Origin: Nonomuraea jiangxiensis
GTDB lineage: Bacteria > Actinomycetota > Actinomycetes > Streptosporangiales > Streptosporangiaceae
Length of the DNA stretch: 64,000 nucleotides
Direction: 5' to 3'
Assembly (NCBI RefSeq): GCF_900099965.1
Contig: NZ_FNDJ01000035.1
Span: 1 to 64,000 of the forward strand
Positions 1-8,264 of this stretch are shown piece after piece (within the stretch, counting starts at the first letter, position 1; every line of letters begins with the position of its first letter). Made by a program: the position numbers and the translations under genes. Below the pieces are notes generated by a model. It ran no database searches, was not told the origin of the DNA, and saw only the letters and a program-made list of their open reading frames with translations.

Positions 1-318
1 CGCCGCCGCCCCACCGGGCCGGTGATCTTTCATTCGGACAGGGGCTGTCAGTACACCAGCGCCGCTTACGCCGCCCTGGCTGAACGGCTCGGGGTGCGGT
101 TGTCGGTCGGACGCACCGGCCAGTGCTGGGACAACGCGCTGGCCGAGTCGTTCTTCGCCACGCTCAAGGGCGAGCTCCTCGACGCCCAGTCCTGGCCCAC
201 CCACGCTGCCGCCCGCAGCGCGATCTTCGAATTCATCGAGGGCTGGTACAACCTGCACCGCTTGCACAGCAGCCTGGGCTACCGTAGCCCCGCCGACTTC
301 GAGGCCACCGTGGCCTGA
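1..318 (+). pseudogene. IS3-family transposase OrfB, C-terminal part (5' end outside window)
   Basis: The reading frame is open from base 1 and ends at 318, so the gene begins upstream of the window. The visible part is the end of an IS3-family DDE integrase domain. It starts at the second catalytic Asp (IFHSDRGCQYTS), contains the GxCWDNA loop and the catalytic Glu in AESFFATLKGE, and ends with the usual YNxxRxHSSLGYRSP tail. Such proteins cut and join the ends of the insertion sequence. Nothing visible is broken, so the copy may be intact upstream; completeness cannot be judged here. No terminal inverted repeat was recognised just after the stop. Confidence 0.9.
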
Positions 319-436
319 ACACCACAACGATGGTGTCCGTCAAAGCGGAACAAGCTCAGGCCCCGGCGATGAGCGGCGAGGCCAGACTGGTCACGCGGAC
401 CGGAGTGGGGGGCCGACAGGATGTGTCGGCGTCAAC

Positions 437-874
437 TCATGAGCGGATGATGGCTTGTTCGAGCAGGTCCTGAAGGGCGCGCTGCTGCTGGGTGGTGAGG
501 CCGGCCAGCGGTGAGTCCTGGACGAGGAGTTCGAGAAGCCGTTCACGGAGGGCGTTGCCCTCCGGGGTGAGGACGAGTTGCTTGGCGCGGCGGTCAGTGG
601 GGTGCGCGCGGCGCTCGATCAGGGCCTGTTTTTCGAGCTTGTCGACGATAAAGGTGGCGTTGGAGGGCTCGCAGCTCATGCGTTCGGCGAGCTCTCGCAT
701 GGTCATTGGTCCGGTCATCTCCCGCAGGGCGGTTGCCTGGGCCGCGGTGAGGCCCAAGGTGACCGCGCGTTCGCGTAGGTGATCGGCGATCTGCTGAGCC
801 AGTCCGTTCACCAGACCGCACAACACCCGCTCGGCGATGGCCTGCGGTTCTGGGGACGTCGTCATGCGTCCCAT
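437..874 (-). CDS. MarR-family transcriptional regulator
   Basis: This 145-residue protein has normal MarR length. It carries a winged-helix domain: a central helix-turn-helix (MTMRELAERMSCEPSNATFIVDKLE) followed by the wing RRAHPTDRRAKQLVLTPEG. Such dimers bind palindromes and release DNA when a small ligand binds. It is divergent from the metallo-hydrolase/MFS pair starting at 1027, and a 30-bp tandem repeat with palindromic cores lies between them. It therefore probably represses that pair and itself; this is inference from layout. The second Met (position 865) is an alternative start, since neither Met has a strong Shine-Dalgarno sequence. Confidence 0.9.
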   Translation of the reverse strand: MGRMTTSPEPQAIAERVLCGLVNGLAQQIADHLRERAVTLGLTAAQATALREMTGPMTMRELAERMSCEPSNATFIVDKLEKQALIERRAHPTDRRAKQLVLTPEGNALRERLLELLVQDSPLAGLTTQQQRALQDLLEQAIIRS

Positions 875-887
875 TCTAGCAAGTCCA

Positions 888-957
888 TCAAGCCAGCATA
901 TTCAAAGCTTGACTGTTTCAAGCCAGCATATTTCAACCTTGACTGTTTCAAGCTTGA
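888..957. promoter_or_regulatory. Operator array between marR and the metallo-hydrolase gene
   Basis: A 30-bp unit beginning CAAGCCAGCATAT at 889 is repeated at exactly 30-bp spacing from 919. Each unit ends in a palindromic core (TCAAAGCTTGA near 902, TCAACCTTGA near 933). A third, perfect palindrome TCAAGCTTGA lies at 948-957. Core spacing near 30 and 15 bp, in the divergent promoter of a MarR gene, fits cooperative binding by that regulator. Binding itself is inferred. Confidence 0.6.
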
Positions 958-1026
958 TGTTTATGGTGGCCTGGTCGCCGACGAGGGACGAGGCGATGAC
1001 CTGACCCCGATGAAGGGAACGCGACC

Positions 1027-1914
1027 ATGGCGAAGTCCGCGGTTGACCAGGACGAGCGGCTGCGGCGGCCAGCGGGGATCCGCGCGGTATGGCTCGGCAA
1101 CACGAGGGTGTCCTTCGTGCCGGACGGGGCTATACAGGGCAGGCCGCGCAGCTGGCTGCCGGACACCACCGATGAGATCTGGGCCGCCCACCCGCAGTAC
1201 CTGGATGACTCCGGCCATCTTGTGGCGAGTATCGGTGGTCTCCTGGTGGAGAACGGCGACCGCGCACTGTTGATCGATGCAGGATGGGGGCCGGTGTCGC
1301 TGCCGGCCGAGCCAGGAAACCCGAACGGCGCCGTTTGCGGTGGCGCACTGCTGGACAGTCTGGCCGAGCTCGGCCGCAGGCCGGAAGAGATCGAGGCGGT
1401 GGCCTTCACCCACCTGCACATCGATCACCTCGGCTGGGCCTGGCATCCCGCCCCGGGCGGTGACCAGCCCGTGTTCACCCAGGCCGAGTACCTAGTGGCC
1501 GAACCGGAATGGGCCCAACGCGACCTGTTCGCGCAGGGCATCACCGAGGAGGAAGCCGCCGCGCTGACACCCCGCGTGCGTACGGTGATGGACGGGCAGG
1601 AGGTCTTCCCCGGCGTGCGGGTCCAGATCACCGGTGGACACACGGCCGGACACACGCAGTACGTCATCACCGGGGGCGGAACCCGGCTGATCGCCTTCGG
1701 CGATGCCCTGCATTCACCGATCCAGGTGGACCACCCCGAATGGTCCTGCCTCTACGACCATGACCCTGCCCAGTCCGCCGAGCATCGTCATCATCTCGTT
1801 GCCGAGTTGGAAGAGCCTGACACGATCGGCTTTGGCATCCACTTCGCCGATGCGGTCTTCGGGCAGGTCCGCCGGGACGGCGCCGGCTCCGCCTGGCGCC
1901 CCCTGGACGTCTGA
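1027..1914 (+). CDS. MBL-fold metallo-hydrolase
   Basis: This 295-residue protein belongs to the metallo-beta-lactamase fold superfamily. The signature THLHIDHLGW (HxHxDH) gives the main metal ligands; GGHTAGHTQ and GDALHSP supply further ligands (His, bridging Asp), and a late His in GFGIHF completes the set. The layout resembles lactonase/quorum-quenching or general hydrolase members rather than true beta-lactamases, but the substrate cannot be read. No signal peptide is present, so it is cytoplasmic. The MFS gene follows 16 bp after its stop, so the two are probably co-transcribed under the upstream MarR regulator. Hydrolase plus exporter suggests handling of a toxic small molecule (inference). 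Confidence 0.87.
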   Translation: MAKSAVDQDERLRRPAGIRAVWLGNTRVSFVPDGAIQGRPRSWLPDTTDEIWAAHPQYLDDSGHLVASIGGLLVENGDRALLIDAGWGPVSLPAEPGNPNGAVCGGALLDSLAELGRRPEEIEAVAFTHLHIDHLGWAWHPAPGGDQPVFTQAEYLVAEPEWAQRDLFAQGITEEEAAALTPRVRTVMDGQEVFPGVRVQITGGHTAGHTQYVITGGGTRLIAFGDALHSPIQVDHPEWSCLYDHDPAQSAEHRHHLVAELEEPDTIGFGIHFADAVFGQVRRDGAGSAWRPLDV

Positions 1915-1930
1915 CCCGCCCGGGTCGGCT

Positions 1931-3136
1931 ATGACAACGACAATCGACCGCGGCCTGCCCACCCGCTCGCCTGCACGGCACTGGCCGGGAATCATCGCGA
2001 CCGCGCTGACCGCGACCGTGGCGGGGATGCCCGGTTTCACCGTCGGGGCGCTGGCCCCGACGATCGAAGCAGACCTGCACGCCTCCCGCAGCGCCGTCGG
2101 GCTGGCGATGAGCCTCTTCTACGCCGCGACCGCCTTCGGCTCGCCTGTCGCCAAACGGGTGGCGGCGCGGTTGCCGGTCCCCACGGTCCTCGCCGTCGCG
2201 GCGCTGGTCGCGTCGGCGGTCATGCTGGTGGCGGCGCGGGTGACCGGGCCGGGGATGCTGACGGCGATACTGCTGGTGGGCGGGTTGAGCAACGCACTCG
2301 TCCAGCCGGTGGCGGGCCGGCTGATCGCGGCGCGCGTCCCGGAACACCGGCGTTCGCTGGCCGCGGGCATGATCGGTGCGGCGCTGGGGGCGGGCACCCT
2401 CGTCCCCGGACTGCTCGTCGCCCTGGTCCTCCCGGCGTACGGCTGGCGGACCGCCCTGTTTGTAGCAGGTATCGCCGCGCTCGTTCCGGCCGCGCTCGCC
2501 CCGCTGGCCCGGGCACCCGGCGGCCCGCCGCCTGTAAGGCCGAAGGAGGCCGGCGAGGCCGGCGACAAGCAACGGACGGTCGGGCGGGTACTCGGGCTCT
2601 GGGCGCTGGCCGCGGCGCTCTCCGCGACCGGCAACAACGCGGTGGCCACGTACTTCGTCGAACTGGGCACCCACTCCGGGCTGGGCACCACCGTCACGGG
2701 TAACCTGCTGTCGCTCAGCGCCCTGTTCGCCATCGCCGTACGGATCACCGCTGGGGCGCTCACCGACCGGGCTCCTCGCCGCAATTCTGCGGTGATCGTC
2801 ACGATGATGCTCACCGGCGGGCTCGGGCTGGCACTGATCGCGATCGGGACGTCAACAACGTTCGTTCTCGGTGCGATCCTGGCCTTCTCCGCGGGCTGGG
2901 GCTGGACCGGGCTCCTGCTCGCCACCACGCTGCGCCTGGTACCCGGCCGGACCGAGGACGCCGGGCACACCGTGCAGATCGGCCTCTACACGGGCGCCGC
3001 CATCGCACCGTTCACCTTCGGGGCCCTCTCCAGCGCCTTCGGATTCCCGGCTACCGCCCTCGTCGCCGCCGTGGCCGCCGTCGCCGCAGGAGCGGCGATG
3101 ACCACCGGGGCGCTGCTGCTGCGGCGAGCGGGATGA
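1931..3136 (+). CDS. MFS transporter
   Basis: This 401-residue major facilitator has about twelve hydrophobic segments. The first (IIATALTATVAGMPGFTVGA) begins about 15 residues from the start and the last ends near the C-terminus. The ATG at 1931 is chosen because the in-frame sequence further upstream overlaps the metallo-hydrolase and is not membrane-like. It follows that gene by 16 bp in the same direction. MFS members in MarR-controlled pairs are often drug exporters, but the CynX/NimT-like layout of sugar or anion transporters is also possible; substrate is unknown. Confidence 0.88.
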   Translation: MTTTIDRGLPTRSPARHWPGIIATALTATVAGMPGFTVGALAPTIEADLHASRSAVGLAMSLFYAATAFGSPVAKRVAARLPVPTVLAVAALVASAVMLVAARVTGPGMLTAILLVGGLSNALVQPVAGRLIAARVPEHRRSLAAGMIGAALGAGTLVPGLLVALVLPAYGWRTALFVAGIAALVPAALAPLARAPGGPPPVRPKEAGEAGDKQRTVGRVLGLWALAAALSATGNNAVATYFVELGTHSGLGTTVTGNLLSLSALFAIAVRITAGALTDRAPRRNSAVIVTMMLTGGLGLALIAIGTSTTFVLGAILAFSAGWGWTGLLLATTLRLVPGRTEDAGHTVQIGLYTGAAIAPFTFGALSSAFGFPATALVAAVAAVAAGAAMTTGALLLRRAG

Positions 3137-3454
3137 CCTCGCGCGCCGGACCGCTCGATGTACGGCGGCGGGGTCCGGCGCGCTCCAGCCCGCGCAGCCC
3201 AGCCTGAGCGGTCTGGCGGGGGTTGAGATCGGCGCAGTTCAGTCACTAAGGGCGTCGTCCAGGATCGTCGGCGACGCCCCGCCGTCGCCGACGTGTCTTG
3301 CCGCGCTTGAAGACGTGCGGGGCCAGCCGGTGCACCAGCCAGCCGAGGAGCACCGCGGCGGCGACCACGAGCGGGAACGGCACGGCGAACAGCGCGAGCG
3401 CCGCGCAGGTCCCACCCGGCCCCGCCCGTGTCGGAAAGAGCCACAGGATCTGGG

Positions 3455-3709
3455 CTACCCCGGTTGGTGCCGCTGGGCAGCACCCTCGCCGCCGCCCAGC
3501 GGCAGACGCTTGGCCACGTCCAGCCGTACCTCGCCGTAGGGCTGGACGTGCTGCCAGAACAGCGGAGTCAGTCCGCGGCGGTCGGCGGGCCTGAGCAGCT
3601 CGGCCGACTCCGGATCGGCCGGAACGTCCTGGAGCATCAGCGTGTTGATGTATTCTCTGAACTTCAGTCTGATCTTGGTCGGAGAATCAGTTCGCTGCCT
3701 TGGGTGCAC
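3455..3709 (-). pseudogene. Transposase C-terminal remnant, probably Tn3 family
   Basis: The reverse-strand frame reads REYINTLMLQDV, then ELLRPADRRGLTPLFWQHV, then PYGEVRLDVAKRLPL. I recognise this as the C-terminal end of a large actinobacterial Tn3-type transposase. Only about 80 residues remain, with no catalytic region and no transposon ends. The 3137-3454 stretch before it holds no gene I can support. A separate N-terminal remnant of a Tn3-type transposase lies near 18.2 kb on the opposite strand. Confidence 0.5.
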
Positions 3710-3930
3710 CCGTGCAAGGATCAGGATGTCCCGTCAACAGGCGCCGCCGGGGGCACGAGGTCTCCGGACCGAACCGGTGGGAGTAAGAGGCGGCCGTATG
3801 CGTGACACGCGATCGGTGTCCTGAGTAGACCCCACCGGAACCCGGCTGAGCCGGGTCAAGGCCTTGGGCGTTCGTTCCCGATGATCGTTTCGCTCGCGAT
3901 TTCACGGAATGTCAGGATGCCGATGACGTT

Positions 3931-4125
3931 CTACTGCTCGTCGAGAAAAACTTCTTCGATCGTCAGGCCGAACACTTTGGCGAGGCGGAAGGCGACGGGA
4001 AGGCTCGGGTCGAACTTGCCTTTTTCGATCGCGATGATCGTCTGCCTCGACACGCTGATCCGCTGAGCCAGATCAGCCTGTGTCCAGTCGCGTTCGCCCC
4101 GGAGTTCCGTGATGCGGTTTTTCAT
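3931..4125 (-). CDS. XRE-family helix-turn-helix regulator (small, YozG-like)
   Basis: This 64-residue protein is almost entirely one lambda-repressor-type helix-turn-helix (ELRGERDWTQADLAQRISVS, then RQTIIAIEKGKF), ending in GLTIEEVF. Small regulators of this kind usually sit next to a DUF2178-like membrane protein gene, and that is the case here: the ATG overlaps the stop of the 4122-4541 gene by ATGA, so the two are translationally coupled. A longer in-frame extension to 4260 exists but overlaps the membrane gene and is not used. The gene probably autoregulates through the palindromes upstream of the operon. Confidence 0.9.
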   Translation of the reverse strand: MKNRITELRGERDWTQADLAQRISVSRQTIIAIEKGKFDPSLPVAFRLAKVFGLTIEEVFLDEQ

Positions 4126-4541
4126 CGGTATCTGATCATGCCAGCGGCGAAGGCGATCAAGAAGACGACTCCCAGGAGCGCGGGCAGGACTGCAGTGTTG
4201 ACGTCGTACGTGATGAGGCCGGCGGTGTCCGCGACGACATAGGCGAATCCGCCGACCCACCCTGCTCCGAGGGAGATGGCCAGGGCCTCCTGCATGACCT
4301 TGCGCTGCAACTCATCGACTCTCTGAAGAAAGCGAGTGAAGGCGACGATCCATCCGATGCCGACGGTCAGGTTGACGGCGACCGCGGCCCAGCTTGCCAC
4401 CGGTTGCTGAGGGTCCCACAAGAGGTCGGGACCGAACTTGGCCAAGGCGAGGGTCGCCGTCCAGGCGAGTGTCCATAGTACGAGCCGGACGGTTGCCTTG
4501 GTCGACTCCCGGTAGTCCCCGGTGGTGGTGTGTGCTTGCAC
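4122..4541 (-). CDS. Small integral membrane protein of an XRE-coupled operon
   Basis: This 139-residue protein has four predicted membrane segments (LVLWTLAWTATLALAKFG; AAVAVNLTVGIGWIVAFTRF; a middle segment around LGAGWVGGFAYVVADTAG; and AVLPALLGVVFLIAFAAGMI). A GTG start is chosen because AGGAGG lies seven bases upstream. The layout matches DUF2178-like proteins paired with a tiny XRE regulator. Function is unknown; in such pairs the membrane partner may sense or modulate envelope state (inference). It is the first gene of the two-gene operon. Confidence 0.75.
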   Translation of the reverse strand: MQAHTTTGDYRESTKATVRLVLWTLAWTATLALAKFGPDLLWDPQQPVASWAAVAVNLTVGIGWIVAFTRFLQRVDELQRKVMQEALAISLGAGWVGGFAYVVADTAGLITYDVNTAVLPALLGVVFLIAFAAGMIRYR

Positions 4542-4563
4542 GGGTCGCCCTCCTGTGGCGAGA

Positions 4564-4624
4564 AGTAAAGGACACTTGACACGATAGGAGGAGGTCGCCG
4601 TGATGTAAAGTGTACTTTACATCA
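4564..4624 (-). promoter_or_regulatory. Palindromic operators upstream of the XRE/membrane operon
   Basis: At 4601-4624 two perfect 10-bp arms TGATGTAAAG and CTTTACATCA surround the centre TGTA. A related weaker site, GTAAAGGACACTT, lies at 4564-4576 close to the GTG start. Two sites of one pattern ahead of an XRE gene suggest autoregulation. Confidence 0.6.
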
Positions 4625-5029
4625 GCCGGGTCGGCCCCTGGTCAGGGCGCCATGGGACGGTCATTACGGGGGCGAGGAACCAGCGGACAACCGTTGGCGC
4701 TGAGAAGGATCTTGATTGCGGCTGGCCCGTCCGGCGCAGCTCCGGTACGCCGATCCCCCACGGGCTCGGCCGTCGCCTCCCCCGCCCCGACATCCCCCCG
4801 GCGCCCGCTGGATCACCTGCAACACCGCCTGAAAACAAGGTGCGACACGAGCGAACCCTGGCCCTCGTGCGCCCGGGGTTCCTGTTTTCAAGGTCGTTTG
4901 CGGTGTTCCCGATTGCCGTGCACACGCCAACCGCCCCTCAACGGCGGGGCAGGACGCCGACCACTCTCGGGTGGCCAGCGGAACCGGCATCATGGCGGAC
5001 GAAAAACGCTATATGGCAGAAAAGAACAA

Positions 5030-5251
5030 GTGCACCATTCAGGGACAAAGGTCCCTCAGCGTGGCATCTATGAGTGCGACTCGGGGTGCGGCCACAGCAC
5101 CGATGTGAAAGGGTACGTTTTCCCGCCGCTGCCGCAAGGATGCGAAGGCGAGGGCTGGGTGTTGCGCATGCCGGTCGCCGACAGGTGTTGCTTACTGCGG
5201 GCGAACTGTTGGCTTCGGCGCTCTGAACGGGGATCAAGTGTCAGTGGCTGA
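5030..5251 (+). CDS. Small Cys-containing protein, possibly frameshifted at its start
   Basis: The frame reads VHHSGTKVPQRGIYEC, then CGHSTDVKGYVFPPLP, then GCEGEGW: a short zinc-ribbon-like pattern (Cys-x3-Cys-x-His). From GTG 5030 it is 73 residues. A plausible natural N-terminus, MADEKRYMAEKNK, begins at ATG 4992 but in another frame, and joins at exactly this point. A one-base deletion near 5031 would explain this, so the gene may be broken. The C-terminal 20 or so residues look unrelated to the ribbon and may also be damaged. The rest of 4625-5380 shows no convincing gene. Confidence 0.4.
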   Translation: MHHSGTKVPQRGIYECDSGCGHSTDVKGYVFPPLPQGCEGEGWVLRMPVADRCCLLRANCWLRRSERGSSVSG

Positions 5252-5380
5252 ACGCGAGTTTCGGTCCCACCTCCAGGGGCCCGTCAGAGCTGTGGGATTC
5301 GATTCCACTACCCCGCTAACTTGATTGCGAGCTATCGCCGGCTTAGGCAATATGGTCGACTGATCTAACGAAAGGCGATC

Positions 5381-6358
5381 ATGAAACGAGCGTTCTTGCA
5401 GCCAGACGATGTGCGCGACCTGGTAGCGGAACAGTTCGGAACCGGTCGGCGGCTGAGCGCGCTGGACCGGCTGACCGGCGGCAGCAAGAAGGGCGTCTAC
5501 CGGCTCCGTCTGGACGACGAGACGACCGTGATCCTTTACGTCTGGGCGACTGGCGAGAACTATTGGCCGCCGTCGCTGGCTGTCCCGGACGACCCCTTCA
5601 CCGACGCTTCGGGGGTGGAACTGTTCGCTATCAACCACTCGGCTCTTGCTGCCGCCGGCGTGCGGACCCCACAGCTGCTGATGCTCGACCACGGCGGCCG
5701 CTATCTCGATGCCGACGTCGCTCTGGTCGAGGACGTCGGTGCGGTGAAGCTCGAGGCGTTGTTGGACCACGACCCGGCCGCGGCCGCCATGCCGCTGTCC
5801 ACGCTCGGTGACGCCTTGCGCCGCATGCACACCACGCTTGGCCCGAAATACGGCAAGCTCGCCGCTATCACTCGCGGTGAGGCACCCCAGTCCCGACGCA
5901 CTGAAGACATCATCGTGGACCGGGCGCTTGCCCACCTCGACGCCGTGGCGACCCGCGACGCCCGGCTGGGCGAGGCGTATGACCGGATCACTGAACACGT
6001 ACGCCATCTTCGTAGCGCGGTTACGGCACGCGAGAGATACGGGCTGGTGCATGGCGAACTTGGACCAGATCACGTATTCGTCACGCCCGTGGGCGAACCC
6101 GTCCTGATTGATTTCGAGGGCCTGACGTACTTCGACGTCGAGTGGGAGCACGCCTGGCTCCAGATGCGCTTCGGCGACGCATACCCGGCGCTGCATCAGG
6201 TCGATCTCGACCCCCACAGGTTGGAGCTCTACCGGTACGCGCAGGTGCTATCCCTGATCGAGGGTCCGCTACGGATTGCGGACACTGACTTCCCCGATCG
6301 GCAATGGATGCTGGACTTGGCTGAGTGGAACATCACCAAGGCGCTCGCCGACGCCTGA
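5381..6358 (+). CDS. Phosphotransferase (APH/choline-kinase-like) family protein
   Basis: This 325-residue kinase-like protein starts at ATG 5381, where an AAAGG-type ribosome-binding site is visible. An N-terminal nucleotide-binding lobe (TGGSKKGVYRLRL) precedes the catalytic HGELGPDHVFV, an APH variant of HGDxxxxN in which the usual Asn is His, and the metal-binding IDFEG. The family transfers phosphate from ATP to small molecules such as aminoglycosides, macrolides or homoserine; the substrate is not deducible. The changed loop (E for D, H for N) departs from the consensus and could alter activity. It stands alone, with no regulator adjacent. Confidence 0.82.
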   Translation: MKRAFLQPDDVRDLVAEQFGTGRRLSALDRLTGGSKKGVYRLRLDDETTVILYVWATGENYWPPSLAVPDDPFTDASGVELFAINHSALAAAGVRTPQLLMLDHGGRYLDADVALVEDVGAVKLEALLDHDPAAAAMPLSTLGDALRRMHTTLGPKYGKLAAITRGEAPQSRRTEDIIVDRALAHLDAVATRDARLGEAYDRITEHVRHLRSAVTARERYGLVHGELGPDHVFVTPVGEPVLIDFEGLTYFDVEWEHAWLQMRFGDAYPALHQVDLDPHRLELYRYAQVLSLIEGPLRIADTDFPDRQWMLDLAEWNITKALADA

Positions 6359-6481
6359 CGGCTCAGCTCTATGAAGAGCCGAGAACAGCAGCGCGAACGA
6401 GGACGCCATCAGTCAACGACCTTCTTGCCGGTGGCGAAGACGTCGGTTCGGGCGCGAGCCTGGGCAAGCCGATAGGACTCG

Positions 6482-6724
6482 GTGCCCGTGTCTGACAACT
6501 TCCACCTCACCACCAGCGGCATCTTTCGCACACAGACCCTGCTCGACACTCTCATGGAAGTCGGCTTCGACCGCAACCTGTTCTCTGTCGACTACCCCTA
6601 CGAGTCCATGGACGAGCTCTCCCCCTGGTTCGACACCTGCCCCATCAGCAATAACGACCGCGAAAAGATCGGCCGGACCAACTCCGAGAAGCTCTTGGGC
6701 CTGAACAAGTCCGCCGCTGCATAG
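6482..6724 (+). pseudogene. Amidohydrolase (2,3-dihydroxybenzoate decarboxylase-like) C-terminal fragment
   Basis: The 80-residue frame matches the last part of amidohydrolase_2 enzymes: NFHLTTSGIFRTQTLLDTLMEVG, then LFSVDYPYESMDEL, then ending GRTNSEKLLGL. The Asp of SVDYPYE is a metal ligand of the family. The other three quarters, including the N-terminal metal-binding motif, are absent upstream, so this is a truncated relic and should be inactive. Confidence 0.8.
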
Positions 6725-6839
6725 TAGGGCTGTCCGCGATGGCGCCGGTGGACTGTTGAGGGGTCAGTTGATCCACCCCGTGCTACGGCATCGACCCGTG
6801 ATTCCCACCGGAGCCGGCGGAGTCTGTCAACATGTCCGG

Positions 6840-7370
6840 ATGAACGTATCTCGATGCGATTTGCTGCGCTGGCAGTTCGACTTCACCTGGTCGTTGTTCG
6901 ATTATCACCTGGAACGCCTGCAACCTGCGGACTTTCTGTGGGAGCCCGCCGCTCTTTGCTGGACGGTGCGCCCTGACGCCACGGGAACATGGGTGCCCGA
7001 CTGGGCGGAGACCGAGCTCGATCCCGTCCCGGTTCCCACCATCGGCTGGTTGAGCTGGCATATCGGCTGGTGATGGAGTGTGACCATCGATCACGCTCAG
7101 GGACGCGAACCCCGGGACAGGACCGAGATCACCTGGCCGGGTGATGGAACGAGCGCCGTCGCATGGTTGCGTGATCTCCGCACCACGTGGCTGACCGAGC
7201 TGGATCGCCTCACCGACGCCGACCTGGACGCCCCGGCGCCCCCCTTCCCTTGGCCACAGGACTCTGAGCACACCGTCGCCCACGTGATCGCCTGGGTCAA
7301 CGCCGAGCTGATGAAGAACGTCAGCGAAATAGGCCAGCTTCGCATGCTGCGAGCCGCGTTCCCGGAGTGA
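6840..7370 (+). pseudogene. DinB-family protein gene interrupted by one TGA codon
   Basis: From ATG 6840 the frame encodes a DinB-like four-helix protein (LLRWQFDFTWSLFDYHLERLQ, then WLSWHIGW), stops at TGA 7071-7073, and continues in the same frame as WSVTIDHAQG, then HTVAHVIAWVNAELMKN, to 7370. Family members have Trp runs at this point (WHxxWWWS), so a single TGG to TGA change explains the break. The two halves together make about 176 residues, the usual length. Conserved His residues of the metal site sit on both sides (WHIGW, DHAQG, HVIAW). It could also be a recent sequencing error. Confidence 0.8.
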
Positions 7371-7692
7371 GTTCTTCCCAGCCCGGGATCGATCTGATCA
7401 GCCTGCCGCCGGCTCGGTGAGCCGGGCTTCCAGATCGGCGATCATCTGCGTGCAGGCTGGTGTCCTCCTGCCGGACCACCTGCGGGACCAACCTCCCGGC
7501 TCACCGTATGTGACGGCACCACACAGCGCGAATCAAGAGGGACGGCTATGGGCGAGCGTCCTTCGATCTCCTCCGCCTGCAGATTCTCCACGCTGACTGA
7601 TCACCGGTAACTCCCCGTGTACAGGCTCACAACAAGTGGATCAGAACCGAAGACCTTCCCCAGCTGTGGACACGGGGTGTCCCCGGCTCGAC
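7371..7692. other. Intergenic stretch without a recognised gene
   Basis: About 320 bases between the DinB relic and the MarR gene. Short open frames show neither codon bias nor family motifs, and no repeat or terminator stands out. Confidence 0.5.
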
Positions 7693-8181
7693 TCAGGTCG
7701 ATGAAGGGCGATGGGATGTCGACTTACCGGGTCGGGGGGTCTGTTCGATCAGAGTTTCGGTGGCTCGATCGAGAAGGTCGCAGAACTGCCTGTGCTCGGC
7801 TGGGGTGAACTTGTCGATGAAAGCCTTCTCGAGCGCGTTGACTTCTTGGTAGGCCCTGTCGAGGAGGTGCTGGCCGGCGTCGGTGAGGGTGGCGATCATG
7901 ACCTTGGCGTGCATGGGCGATGACTGCCGGTCGATGATGCCCTTGGCCTGCATACCGGTGAGGACCGTGGCCATGCTCTGTTGAGTGACGCCGCAGGCGC
8001 GGGCCAGCTGGGCACCGGACATGCCGTTCTCGCGGGAGAGGGTGAGCAGCACCGTGTACTGGGTCATGGTCAGCCCATAGGTCCGCAGGACGGCTTCGTG
8101 ATGGGCCATCAGGGCCTGTTCGGCGCGGCGGATCCTGGTGCACAGGTATTCCTCGGCGGGCACGTCGAGCATCTCTGTCAC
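7693..8181 (-). CDS. MarR-family transcriptional regulator
   Basis: This 162-residue winged-helix regulator has a helix-turn-helix (MSGAQLARACGVTQQSMATVLTGM) and wing (RQSSPMHAKVMIATLTDAG) in normal order, with N- and C-terminal dimer helices. The last 15 residues (RPGKSTSHRPSST) are a likely disordered tail. It is divergent from the quinone oxidoreductase gene at 8265. The 83-bp gap holds a strong inverted repeat, so it probably represses that enzyme in response to an electrophile or oxidant (inference). Confidence 0.9.
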   Translation of the reverse strand: MTEMLDVPAEEYLCTRIRRAEQALMAHHEAVLRTYGLTMTQYTVLLTLSRENGMSGAQLARACGVTQQSMATVLTGMQAKGIIDRQSSPMHAKVMIATLTDAGQHLLDRAYQEVNALEKAFIDKFTPAEHRQFCDLLDRATETLIEQTPRPGKSTSHRPSST

Positions 8182-8195
8182 AGCTTCCTCATTTG

Positions 8196-8243
8196 ACTCA
8201 ACATCCTGAGACTCGCTAGCGTCTGAGTATCAGGATACTGAGT
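8196..8243. promoter_or_regulatory. Inverted-repeat operator in the divergent marR/oxidoreductase promoter
   Basis: The 19-bp left box at 8196-8214 (ACTCAACATCCTGAGACTC) and the right box at 8225-8243 (GAGTATCAGGATACTGAGT) are inverted copies matching at 16 of 19 positions, 10 bp apart. The right box is itself nearly palindromic. The boxes cover most of the space between the two start codons, as expected for a MarR-type switch. Confidence 0.6.
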
Positions 8244-8264
8244 CGACCAAGAAGGTTGTGAATT

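Noticed and set aside
888..948. Possible CRISPR-like repeat
   Set aside because: Only two 30-bp units without spacers; the palindromic cores in a divergent marR promoter fit operators better.
1027..1914. True class B beta-lactamase
   Set aside because: The HxHxDH motif is shared by the whole fold, and no signal peptide or typical antibiotic-site residues are present.
4815..4912. Inverted repeat around AACACCGC and GCGGTGTT
   Set aside because: The arms match only in short blocks with unequal spacing; too weak to call a transposon end or terminator.
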